A DNA stretch of 64,000 nt from Spisula solida (Eukaryota > Mollusca > Bivalvia > Venerida > Mactridae). The stretch spans positions 50,742,734 through 50,806,733 of the forward strand of contig OX365946.1 in NCBI GenBank assembly GCA_947247005.1, read 5' to 3'. The notes beneath the pieces were generated by a model, which saw only the letters and a program-made list of their open reading frames with translations, was not told the DNA's origin and did not search any database. This document shows positions 25,401-36,581 of this stretch, piece after piece; position 1 is the first letter of the stretch, and each line of letters opens with the position of its first letter. The position numbers and the translations under genes were made by a program.

Positions 25401-28400
25401 AGAGTGACTCAGTTCACTACTACGGTGTAAAACCATCTATAGTTTCGATAACAAAAATAAAACATAAAAGAGAAACTGGCTTCTCTTCTCTCATACCCTC
25501 GTGGCGATGGTTAACATCAGGAATGAGGTGTCGAGAGTGATTAATATAAGTTGGAAGAACTTGTTTCACAATCGAGCTTAAACTCGAGCTTTAAAATATG
25601 CTATTCGCTTTACCTATTACGACAATGGTTGTCATATTTTGTGTACATATCAAATAAAACGTCACCCTCGCATCATCTTAACTTCATAATATACGTATAC
25701 ATTATATGGAGTACGCACTACGTGTGTTTGGTTGAAAATGTTTGTTTATAAAATACATGTAAATAATATCCATTGAACACAATGCATGTCCGTCCTGAAA
25801 TCAAGACGTTGTGCTTATCCCGAAGTAATGTTTAAACTAACTATTTGAGATTCACCCTATATTTACCAAAACTTCGTTCGTTCGTCAGAGAATATTACTA
25901 GTTTTGTGGTAAGGAGTTATGTTTTAATGATGTCGCATCCGATCAAAACCAATCTCTACGTTATTAACAAATTGATACTCTGATTAAGATTGTGATTTTA
26001 TATTCAGGAAAGGAAATTATCAAGAAGTTGGGCTTGTACCAAGAAAAAAGAAAGAGCATAAAAGCAGCGTCAAAATAACAATTTGTGGTAATCTTAGATT
26101 CTTTCAAATACGGTGAGTAAAACACAACTGTTACAAATGATTTAAAACTGAATAGTTTTTTTAGAGACACTGAACCAACGCCAACCAAAATCCAAAGGAG
26201 ATCATGGTATATGTATGTTAAATAATGAGTCCTACATGGGTACGATTGAATCCAGGGGCGTAGCTAGAGGTATTTTAATATGTACGCAAGAAGGTTAGGG
26301 GGTCTGGGGGGCATGCTCCCCCTGGAAATGTTTGTTCGCTAGAACGTCTCTGGTGCGTTCTGGTGTGTTTTTTTGCATCATCTTTAGCATTTTTTTACTG
26401 ATAAAACCAGGGTTTTTTGTGTATAGAGCTTTTTGCTGAAAATACTAAAGGATTACCCCCCTTAGGGCTTAGGCATCAGTTTTTATTTCATTTTTCGATC
26501 ATTTAATTTTTCACTTTTTGAGAAGCATGTGTACGCAGCTGCGTATTCTGCGTACAGGTAGCTACGCGCCTGGAATCTGACAATAAATCCATGTTGACTT
26601 TTAACTTTACTCTCCGCCACTATCACGGTCGTATTTCATTTTATGGCCCAAATATTTTATACGTTACTTCATCGTGTAAAACTATTTCATAATTTCGACA
26701 ATATCTGAAGTACATTAATAATTTTTTTGTAATTTCCAATTCCAGTGGTAGACTGGCGATCTATATTTCGAATTACACATTTTGTTCAATAATATAATGT
26801 GTATGTATTGTTTTTTATTGCTTTCCAGCATAGACTGTCAGTATTCGCTGATTGAATTTATTCGAGGTGGATTAAACATGCATCTTATGATCGGGATAGA
26901 TTTTACGGTAATTAATACACTTATTTGTCGGTGTGTTGGGTGGTAGCGTACATACCGTTGTATAGTCGTGGCATAGTCGTTGGACAACGGGCTTAATGTC
27001 TCATTGAATAGCAATGGAGACTTACAGTGAGCATACTGAATCCGGAAAAATATTTAACAATTATAATACATATAGGCCTACTGTATTTGTTGTATTTCAA
27101 TACATGTACGTAACATCCTTTCATACGACATAAAAAAACAATAAAACAATAATAAAAACAAAAAATGACTGGGCGGTGTCGCCTCCTATGGTGTCACCCT
27201 TTTGGCGTTTATTGTCGACACAGTTATATCATTTTAGAACATAATACAATTGTAAATTTATGGTTTACTGTATTTTATGGTTTTATGCCATTTTACAAAT
27301 AAATGCCCTTTTCAATTCAACACTTTGTGTTCTGTTGTTCCTCATTCCATACAAGTTCGACCCAGCACATCCCATATCTTGAACAATACATAAATAAAAA
27401 GTATTTATGTCATTGGAAGCTTTTTATTATATTTATGTGTAAACAGGTGGTTTTCATCATACAGGTTTTATGTTTGGAATATTTACAACTGCCAACATGT
27501 TCAATGTATATTTAAGCTTTTGTTATAGGTGCATTGTATATTGTAGCTGTTACGCGTTTATTCTCCGCTATATCTGTTCTTCGTAATTTTAGAACATAAT
27601 AAAACGTTTACTCAGTCTGTATGTTCTTATTTTATGGCATTTGACAAACAAAATTAATGCTTATTATGAATTCAACACCTGGCCCCGATCTCCCGAAATA
27701 TCTCGATTTAAGATAAATCTCAGCTCAAATTGTGTCGTCTTTTGAGTAAATTTCCACCCGAGATCAGGCTAAAATGAAAACATTGTTTAGAGCATTATAT
27801 CAGCAACATTTCAAGTGCTCAAATTGAGATTCGTATTTGAGCAAAATCTCAATTTGAGTTGAGATTTTTCCTTGATATGCTTCGGGTGATCGGGGCCTGG
27901 TGTTTTGTTGTTCCTAATTCCATACAAGTTCGACCTAGCTTCGGAATGCACATTCCAGATCTTGGACAATACATTAATATACAGCGACGCACCAAGAAGT
28001 AAAAACAAAATAATGTTCTTAGTCATTTGGTATGTGAATTTAGACTGTGTCCTTATATTGTTTCAGTCATCTAACGGGAAGCTTGGAGAAAGTCACTGTC
28101 TTCATGATCTCACAAATAACCAGGTTGGTTTGTATAAGTGAATATTCGAGGGGCGTTTTGTAAGTTTCATAGCATTGTAGACGTTTGCTTAAACTAAATG
28201 ATAGTTTGCAGAGCGAAAAAGACAATGATTTTAGATACATTTGTTACAATATGGGTTCCTTTGTGACGTAACAGTTCAACTTCCAATTAAACCACACCAT
28301 TGTCTCAATTTGATTTGTGGTGTTCAACTTTTCAAGTAACCCGACCGAGCCGTTATATCTTATATACGCATGCGCAGTCACATCAATAAAGGTGCCGAAT

Positions 28401-31400
28401 GCTATTATCGTATATAGTTATTTTCTCTCTGTCTCTCATCAAGGCAATATGACTATAAACTATTTAGTATTCACAGTGTACTGAAACACTCGGAAGAATT
28501 GTTATCACCATCTGGAATTCGGTTTCTTTATTTCAACTAGCTTTATTTCAACTATCTTTATTTCAACTATCTATATTTCTACTACATGTACATATATATA
28601 TTTCAACTACGTGCATCTTTATTTTAACTATATTTATTTCAACTATTTATAGTTCAACTATGTTTGTTTCAATTATCTTTATTAGACCCCTACCGGTTTT
28701 TGACCGGAGGGGACTATAGGTTTGCCGTCCGTCCGTCGGTCAAAAAATCTGGATCCTGACATAACTGAAACAGTTTCCAAGCTAGGTTTGTGAAACTTGG
28801 TATGTGGATAGGGGCGATAAGAGGATTATGTACATGTACAAATAGTTTGATTCTGACAAACAATGTCGTTGCTATGGCAACAGAAACATTGAAAATAGCT
28901 TCAAACCGGTAGGGGACTTCTGTATTGCTTGCAATTTTTAATGACTTGTTTTAACTAATTTTATTCCAACTTTCATTATTTCACCAGCATGATTGGAATT
29001 TCACAATTTGGCAATATGACTCTTAATCTCTTAGTACTAACATTGAACTACTAACTCTTATTAATATTTGCCAATGTTTTTTAACATGTATAATACGGAG
29101 TTCAGCTATTTATATTTCAACTATTATTTGACTTTCAGGGAAATGAGTACATTGAAGCGTTGGACAGTTTATGTGCCATGGTTGCTAATTGCAACACATC
29201 TCAACAAATATCCATGTTTGGTTTCGGTGCTAGGGTAGACAACTCTGATCAAGTCTCACATTGTTTCCCTTTGTCAAATAACTGGACTAATATATCCGTC
29301 GATGGTATAAATGTAAGTGACTGTGACATATGTATCCATTTTTACAGGTCACGAAACATACCTCTTGAATGGTATACCCATGCTCTGTCATCACTCTTTG
29401 GATGCTTCTATAAGAGTACTAAATATGCCTTTGCTCCAAAAAGCCAACAGCAATACCTGTACAAAATTGTTCATTTTGGTTATAACCATATTGCAAACGG
29501 AATAAACAGTACCTGCCTGAAACATTACTATACGTGGTTCAAAGAAACATTGCATTTATAGATTATCATATGTTCACCACTGTTCACATATTAGTTGGAC
29601 ACCCCTCGCATATAGACAGTTGATTAAACCTGTTTTCGTGGGGTTAAATATCAACTGGTCATAATTTGCCCTTCTGCAAGCAAACTTGGGGACATTGTTA
29701 ACTTTGTGCGCTTTAATCTGATGGTAAGAAGTCACGTATCCCCACAACTGAGATATAGAATGGATATGCGAGGATCAGACTGGCTTTAAGGTCCACGGTT
29801 CTCCTAAAAAATGTCCTTGATGATTGGTAGACCGACGGGGCAGCTTGAATACAGCTGCTTGAAAAATTACGATTATATTATCCTTGCTGTTCATGTGATG
29901 GCGTTGACAAAAACTTAAGATTGCACTATAGACCGAAAAGGAGTATTGAACCAAGACAGCAATTTAAGCAATTTACTTTATAAAGTGTATACCTTATGGA
30001 TGCGACTCAGAGGTGGGTGGTATTCAATAGTGATCTTACTTCACTTAAGGGTAAGGACAACCAATCAGATCATACCATATTAAACTCTTGGTCAGTAAAA
30101 GGCGATGTGATTTGCTATCCTTATTGTCCAACTAAATAAGATCAATATTGAATACCACCTCTGGTTCTATCTTTATATTTATTTGGTGTGACCTCCTTTC
30201 TTTGTTTGTATATAGGGCTATCTGTGACCATTCCAGTACGATATTCTATGATTGTATATCTTTACTTATAAAACACTAATAGACACATGCCAATTGTTTT
30301 CAATGTTCTATTTAAGAGTGCAATAAAACTTTACAAGAAGACAACAAAACGAATCCGGTTTGCGGGTCCATCTAGACTTAAGCCCATGCTGGCCATGGCC
30401 GAATCCTTGTCTATCAAAGAACCTACACAAGACAAACAACGGTATAACGTACTCATCATCATTACAGTAAGTTTGCTATCAATGAAAACCAGTGTGGGGA
30501 ATCACGTGACTAAAATGGTACTAACCACGGACATGTATATGGCGGAAATCTTGAAAACTAAACTACAACCTGGCGGCATCGTTTATTCGAATTGTCTAGA
30601 ATTCGATGTTTTTTCGAATAAACCAAATGTTCAAATAATGCAATGCCGCGGATGTTTAATGATGTAATCTATTATCGTAATAACATGTGCTATATACATT
30701 GTATATGTGTCTTCTTCACAACGTATGCACTAATTGTTATTGTATTGTCTAGGCTCTGTGCACATATTTTCACCAACTTGTTTTATAGAACAGAGATATT
30801 ATTTATTCTGACTATGTGAATGCTATAAATAACAATGTGTTCATGTCCTCTATAGGTGGCACTGAAAAAAATCTATCCGGTAACAGCGTGCTTGAAAAAT
30901 ATAATTACACATGTACATAATAAAACAATCAAATTATTATCATTTCAGGATGGCATTGTGAATGATATGGATGACGTAATAGAACGATTGATATCCATCA
31001 GTCATTTACCGCTTACTGTTATCTTTGTAGGCGTGGGACTAGCAGATTTTTCATTAATGGTAAAACTTATTCACATTTTATGTTCAATTGTCAAGAGATA
31101 TAGTCCAGTCAGGGTAAGTATACAGTGACGCAGCGGTCGAGTCCACAGTTACGGTGTAAAACCAATTATAAAGGCTTAAACAGACAGCCAGAATTTCAAT
31201 GCTAAACTAACAAACTATATTTGCACTACCTATTCAGACAGAGGTTGTAATCTTCTGTGTACACATAAACGGCTACGCCACTGTCACCAGATCCTAACTG
31301 GATTATGTATTGTTTTATTGCTCCACTTGTTAACGGCCGTCCATTGAATCACATGGAAAGTTTAACTGCTAAAGTTACAATGAACTGGCAAGAATTTGCG

Positions 31401-32976
31401 TTCTTCTAGTGCGTTATTAGCCAAGTCATGTTATATGTACATATAATTGCAATATGACCATATGATTTTATTAGTGAATTAATGCAAAATAATAAAACCA
31501 AAGAATATGAATGTAAGTGATAAAGTACACTGCGACTATTTTCACATACATATTCTTCTGCGGGATATTTTGGTATTAGGAAATCTCTACATCTCTACTT
31601 CAGTGTAGCAATATCACGTGCAGTGACTTTTGGCTACAGTTCCAAGACGAAATTTGCTTTATTTCGAAAACAAAAATAACCAAAAGTAGTTTATTTCTTC
31701 ACCGATTTCTAGGAAATATGTGCCACGCTAAGGGGAAAAGTATTTGCTTTCCATGAAATGTAAGATCTATTTCAGCAGCTATACGGTTTTGCCAGCACCA
31801 TGTGAAACCTTGGAAAGAAGAGGCTAGAAACATGTTGCACAGGGTGCTGGAAAAACGACCAAGCTGCTGAAAAAGAGCTATATTTCATGGACAGCAAATA
31901 ATGTTCGCCTAAGTGAGTTGTGTCCAACTCTCAAAAGATAAAAAAGTCTATAATAGAATGAACGATATGCCTCTATATAACCAACATGTTTTGAACATTT
32001 CAGGAATCATTCAGTTATCATAACGTTGGAGTATTAACTAGTAAAGAACTAAACATCAAATCATGTAGAAAAAATACACACTTCGTGTCGTTCCGGCGAG
32101 ATTCGGAATATTCCGTCAACAGTGATGTACTGGTAACTATTGCAAACTATTACTATACGCTGTGATGGCATGATATTATAACTTAAAAGTTTATAAAGCT
32201 TTGTTATCTTTTATATACTAATAATGTTCATTGTTGAGGATCTTATGGTAGATTGTCATTTATATTGTCAAATAAGTTTCCTCGTTAAATAAAGTCTTTA
32301 TTATTATATTATTATTATTAAAGTAGGTCTACAACCTATTAAAACTCCTGTCTCTGTTTGGATAATTTCTGTTCGGTTCCCAGCAGGTATTTCTATGAGA
32401 CCCCGTCTTCCTGAATGGGAGAGCTGCTTAAAGAGGCAATAAATTGAAGCCATAACAACAATAGTTAAGTTCATAAGATTAGTAACTTGTTTTAGGCCAC
32501 TTGAGAAACAAGTTCTACATGTTTAATCACACTCGACACCTCATTCCTGATGGTGTCAATCACCACAAGGGTATGGTTCTTTTGTGATTTTAGCCATCAA
32601 TAACATATCATAATTGTACATGGATATACCAGTATAATAGTTTAATAGTTTATTGTATCCATTTTAGGCAGGGGACGCTTTCTCTGTGTTGTCCCGACAA
32701 ATGCTCGAGTATATGAGGACTAAAGATATATCACCAAACAGACCCAGCCTGCAAACAGCAAGGGAAAGTTCAGTGTCATTAGATAAATTCGTTAAAGACA
32801 AACACAAGAGATTGTCACAGACTGGACGAAGTAGTTCTAACATCAGTCATCAAAGCCACGGAAGTATATGTAAGAAACCGTCCGGAATATCTAGCGATCC
32901 AAAATGTCCAACATGTGGATCTATCATTGACTCTACACCAAAACAGCCGGATTTGATCAATGTTAGTTGTTTATAA
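19413..32976 (+). CDS. Copine (C2A-C2B-vWA), complete, 15 exons
   Basis: Exons: 19413-19598, 20303-20382, 20730-20842, 21324-21448, 21883-21977, 22205-22288, 22943-23011, 26008-26112, 26829-26907, 28067-28123, 29139-29312, 30317-30466, 30949-31059, 32004-32132, 32668-32976. All junctions are GT-AG and in frame, giving 621 residues. C2A (about 10-125) has the copine signature TKSDPMCVLF, GRTEAIRNTLNPK and VYDIDN...RRHDFVG, keeping Ca-binding acidic loops. C2B (about 127-250) has NPRWRPLEI but loop 3 reads WHHRSGSGDY, lacking the usual Asp pair. The vWA domain (about 286-515) has YSLIEFIRGG, GIDFTSSNG, MFGFGARV, DGIVNDMDD, VGVGLADFS and HFVSFRRD. The last exon adds a Ser-rich tail ending near CPTCG. 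Copines are Ca-dependent phospholipid-binding cytosolic adaptors. The 5' UTR must continue in an upstream exon I cannot place. The paralogue is undetermined. Confidence 0.92.
19814..19894. repeat. Hairpin in copine intron 1
   Basis: Left arm GTAACTGTATCATTAATAAA and following bases pair with the right arm that ends TCAATGATACAGTTAC, around an A/T-rich loop. It is likely a foldback element. Confidence 0.65.
23044..25398. mobile_element. 2.36-kb inverted-repeat element with heptamer arrays, in copine intron 7
   Basis: The ends are inverted: TATGGAAGCCCTGGAGGGCA at 23044 and its inverse closing at 25398. Next to each end lies an array of the 7-bp unit GACTTGT or close variants (23069-23117, and inverted at 25277-25360). 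A third array at 24007-24206 has the left-arm orientation. No transposase-like frame is present; the heptamer array gives an 86-codon artefact frame on the minus strand. The whole element lies between copine exons 7 and 8 (23012-26007). Confidence 0.7.
24007..24206. repeat. GACTTGT heptamer tandem array
   Basis: About 200 bp of GACTTGT/GACTTGA units. The same unit forms the sub-terminal arrays of the enclosing element, so this is an internal amplification of that element rather than an independent microsatellite. Confidence 0.85.
26253..26572. repeat. MITE with CAGGGGCGTAGCTA ends, 5-bp target duplication
   Basis: The left end CAGGGGCGTAGCTA and the right end TAGCTACGCGCCTG are inverted repeats. 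GAATC lies directly on both sides (26248-26252, 26573-26577). It sits in copine intron 8, between the exons at 26008-26112 and 26829-26907. A one-ended relative ('aggtgcgtagctggtgg') lies near 43452. Confidence 0.75.
27231..27977. repeat. Duplicated intronic block, one copy interrupted by a MITE
   Basis: A block from 'attttagaacataat' to 'aacaatacata' occurs at about 27231-27392 and again at about 27586-27977. The second copy is split at 'ttcaacac' by an inverted-repeat insert (27678-27900) with ends CTGGCCCCGATC and GATCGGGGCCTGG. The first copy shows the same place without it. All lies in copine intron 9. Confidence 0.7.
28535..28685 (+). repeat. 'tttatttcaactatc' tandem repeat
   Basis: About ten imperfect copies of TTTATTTCAACTATC lie in copine intron 10. 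The same motif reappears weakly at 29100-29125, just before exon 11. Confidence 0.7.
28684..28950 (+). repeat. CCCCTACCGGTTTT inverted-repeat element, copy 1
   Basis: Starts CCCCTACCGGTTTTTGACCGG and carries the inverse AAACCGGTAGGGG near 28903-28916. Internal sequence includes a 'gtccgtccgtc' run and 'gaaacttggtatgtggatag'. A second copy with the same order lies at 54417-54706 in the receptor gene. Confidence 0.7.
32486..32600. repeat. Dispersed repeat fragment ('cgacacctcattcctgatg')
   Basis: The segment with CTCGACACCTCATTCCTGATG followed by 'gggtat' recurs inverted at about 25485-25545 and, degenerate with a poly-C tract, at 35480-35545. A dispersed non-coding family; this copy lies in copine intron 14. 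Confidence 0.5.
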
Positions 32977-34799
32977 GCGTGTTATCATACAAGCTGAATA
33001 ATGCAACATAGTTCACGCTCAATAAGATGAAGTCATTTGTCGGAGCCTTCAGGGGAGACATGAGCTGTGACATTGGAAGGCATGACATACATACATCATT
33101 AGAAAGCATGGTGGTCGAGTGAATATGATCTCGAGTACTTATCGAGAGGTTCCTGTTCTGAATCTCGACCGGGGCACTTGGTCATTTCTGAAATGTTTTT
33201 CAGTGCTTGGTAACCCACGGGTAGTCTTGAATGCGACGGTGCTATACACCGAAACGTTTAATAATCAATTGGTCTATTTTGAAAGATTAAGGGTCGTGCA
33301 CGGTTTCCTTGTCTGACACAAAACGTTCTGTCTCTTCCCTCCAAGCCAGAGTTCATTGGCTAATAACAGTTAGGTAGGAAAACCCGACCATGACCAAACG
33401 ACCTTGCATTTATGACTGTCTCATTTGAACGCAAAAAGGAGGCATGATCCGCAACATTGAAATGCACGATTGCGGGATATGCTCATCTTCATTTGGAGGC
33501 ATGGTCTGCAACATTTTGGAAGCGTGGCAGTCCTCTGCAACAGCGGGACATTCAAACCCACGAGTCGACTATATTATAACTGATGTTCCTTTGCAGGACA
33601 GGGTGAAAATGCACCCGTGAAAGTTTGGCTATCTCCGTTTACTATTACAATGCATAAAGGTCGAGGTGATCAGAATGGGTGAAAATGTTCTCATATCTCG
33701 GATTCGTTAAACTGTTGAATATTTTGTACTATTAATAAATGTATGCAGAAAAAGAAAACTACGCATTATATACAAGCATGTTATTGATTGTTTAAATTCT
33801 TGTAATATAATATATTTAAAACAACAAACACTGATTGTAATTAACTTTCGACTATTTGTCTTCAGACTACATTATATAACAAGATCTGTCCTCGAACAGC
33901 GCCCTCCACTATTCTCAGTGTCATACTTTGTTAGTATAATCAAGGCACCATACCAACTGGTCGAGTTATCTACTTCAAGATTGGGGTCATGATGGTGAAC
34001 AAGTGTACAAAGCTATACGTCAATTCACTTTGAAAATATTTGAGGTTGTACCTAAACTTTAACATGGATTTCTAAGTCGAAAAGGGCAAATGATTTTGAC
34101 AAAATACCTGCTCCTGTGTATGGACTATGGGTTGGGGGTCATAATAGACTATAAAGATATCAGAGGTTGTATCTAAACTTCAACATTAGCATTCCGCCGA
34201 TGCCAACACCGATGCCAACGCCGACGCTCGGGTGACTGCAACAGCTCTCAGTCTTCGAATAGTAGGGCTAAAATTTTGAAGTACACATAAACACAAATGG
34301 AATTTATTCAACATAACAAGAACATCTTAGCTTTCAAATATAGTTTAATATCCTTTGGTGATTTAATCGTTCCATATAGGTAATAAAATGTATCATTGGT
34401 CGATCACTCGATCAGGATACATGCATTTTCGTCTGCTTCAAAATGTAAATCACATGATGATTGTGTACCGAGTCATAAAAGACAAAAGAACAGATAACAA
34501 AACGACGCCTTGATACCATATAAGATATGTTATGTTTCAAATAAACCATACTTTTAAGGTTATACGCATCCGAAGTTAACATAATATCGTTCAAACTACT
34601 ATGTAACACACACACATTCATCTTTATTTCCACCATGGCATCTTCCATGCAGAACAAGCAATTTTTACGGGGTCACTTTCTTGCCGAGCTAGCATTTTGT
34701 GCTATGTTCTTTTTTGTGCCATTAGTGCTCTGTCGTTGCGGTTGAGTGCTGCCTCAATTCCAAATGTTTCATGATCGTTTTATACTATGTATAATATAA
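32977..34799. other. Copine 3' flank and intergenic DNA
   Basis: No gene seen. I could not place a clear copine poly(A) signal close to the stop. The stretch includes a minus-strand repeat at about 33955-34275. Confidence 0.4.
33955..34275 (-). repeat. Dispersed repeat related to 49688-50142, minus strand
   Basis: Read on the minus strand it runs 'ttttagccctactattcg', 'gcagtcacccgagcgtcg', 'aagtttaggtacaacc', the same order as the element nested at 49688-50142 in the receptor gene. Non-coding. Confidence 0.6.
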
Positions 34800-35229
34800 G
34801 CGGATTTAGCTCAGTGGTAACGCACTGGGCTGTCAATCCAGAGGTCTAGGGTTTAAACCTTGGCATCTGAACTCGACATTTCTGAAATATTTATAATATT
34901 TCCCGCTATATCTGGCCGTGTGGTCTGCAAAGTATCTGTTATTACCAGGAAGCTGTGTATCGGTGCTATACACCGGGCACATTAAAGAACCAGGTTGTCT
35001 ATTCGAAATAAGAGCTAAGCGCACTTCTGAAGCGCCGGACATGCCTGTATCTAATGTCTCTCTTTCCCTTCAGGGGCTTTCTCTCAGTCTGTCCCTCTGG
35101 TCAGATCATGCTTTATTTGCACTGGTAGAGGATGCACCTGTGCCCTTGTGGCTGCAATACAATAATGTAAAGTGCCTTTGAACGTGCGTTCGCATGAAAA
35201 GGGCGCTTTATAAATCTGGTATATTTATT
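34800..35229 (+). repeat. tRNA-Asp-headed SINE, copy 1
   Basis: The head GCGGATTTAGCTCAGTGG is followed by an anticodon loop CTGTCAA (anticodon GTC) and a B-box-like GGTTTAAACC. The body includes 'accgggcacattaaagaacc' and 'gaacgtgcgttcgcatgaaa', and the tail reads 'tataaatctggtatattta'. A second copy of the same length and order lies at 45011-45436. The head is diverged and the sequence continues for over 350 bp, so this is a retroposon, not a tRNA gene. Confidence 0.85.
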
Positions 35230-36536
35230 TATACTGTAAGGCTCTTGTTTGGTTGAGACGGTACGAAATTGTTTGAGGGTTCTCCGCATTGATCAACACA
35301 ACGCTTCCAGATAGTATTGAAGTGAGAATGAATTCAGGAGTGGTCCAGTGCATGCTAATTAAAAGGTAAACTAACCCTTGTCCGAATGTTTCAACAAATC
35401 AATGGAACACACTTGTATGTTTATACTAATTTATTTAAGGTTGATTGTGACACACGGTATTCAAACTTAATATATTATTACTCTCGACCCCCCCCCCCCA
35501 TTCCTGATGTAAATCATCGCCACAGGGGTATTAGAGAAGAGAAGACAGTTTCCCTTTTAAGCTGAGCGTCTAGCAAGCGGGTAACTGGTACATTTGTACC
35601 AGTTTTATTTCGTGTGACGTCGTTTGCAAAATATGAATACTTCAGAATGTCTCCATCATCGTTAAAAAGTCATGCTGTATGTAATCATATCGCTGGCTTA
35701 GAATTACAAGGTCGTATGTACAAAATCGACATTTTGAAAAAAAAACAACAGAAAAAACGGTCTGAAAACTGCTCTTTACGTATGGAAAACAAGCTTTTCA
35801 ACTTTAGTTAGGTCAACATGACCATTTCCGATCATAATTAAGAACCGCATTTTGATGCAAATTTCAAATATGTGGATTCTGTCAGTCTTATAAGGCCGTA
35901 AGTACTTACAACCTTCTAATTCTAAGCCAGCGATATATACGATTAGATGGGTTATCCAGAATTAACCGGGCTGTGTCGATTACTATAAACACAGTGTAAT
36001 GTACAACAACTTTTGTTGCAAAGCATAAAAAATAACACAGCACCATATACACATACACAATCAGTGCTTAATATGTCCTGAAATGTTCAAGTGATTTGTT
36101 TATCGCAATGACACTATACATTAACGGTCCAGTAGGAGAACGTTGAGCGGGGCCAAAAAATAACTTCGCGTGATGTCGTTTACAAAAATGAATACTTCTA
36201 TTCAGAATATCTCCATCTTTAAACGATCATTTTTAATGCAGACACATTTCAAATACCTAGTAATCAATTGGTAATGAAATTAAGACCATGCCTTCATACC
36301 AAAGTATGTATGTAATTAATGGGCCATTTTTAAAGGTATGTGATATTGTAAATAAACAGTAAAATTGTACATGACCTTCCATAATAAGGTTAATTTGTAA
36401 GGCATGACAAAACTCGATGGAACAGATGTTAAAATCACCGTACGATCAAAATGGTCAGTCATGATATGATTACAAAGTATTAGAAGGATATATGTAACAA
36501 TGTAGAATATCAACCAGATAAGGGCAGAGGAGAACA
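35230..36536. other. Intergenic DNA upstream of temptin-like gene
   Basis: Contains a C14 run near 35489 and no gene. Two weakly similar segments ('tcgttt-caaa-atgaatacttc-aga', near 35620 and 36176) suggest an old duplication. Confidence 0.4.
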
Positions 36537-36544
36537 TATAAAAT
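36537..36544 (+). promoter_or_regulatory. TATA box of temptin-like gene
   Basis: TATAAAAT lies 38 bases before the proposed ATG (36582). A start site about 28 bases downstream of the box would leave a short leader, plausible for a highly expressed secreted peptide gene. Confidence 0.65.
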
Positions 36545-36581
36545 CACGGCCCGGTCTTGTGTACTATCACTCATACTGAAA

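Noticed and set aside
29317..29561. Extension of copine exon 11 past 29312 in the open frame
   Set aside because: A good donor (AAT/GTAAGT) ends the exon at 29312, and the next copine motif continues from 30317 in frame. The open read-through shows no copine similarity.
34800..34872. Functional tRNA-Asp (GTC) genes at 34800 and 45011
   Set aside because: Both heads are followed by the same body and tail of over 350 bp, and stem pairing is imperfect. They are SINE copies, not tRNA genes.
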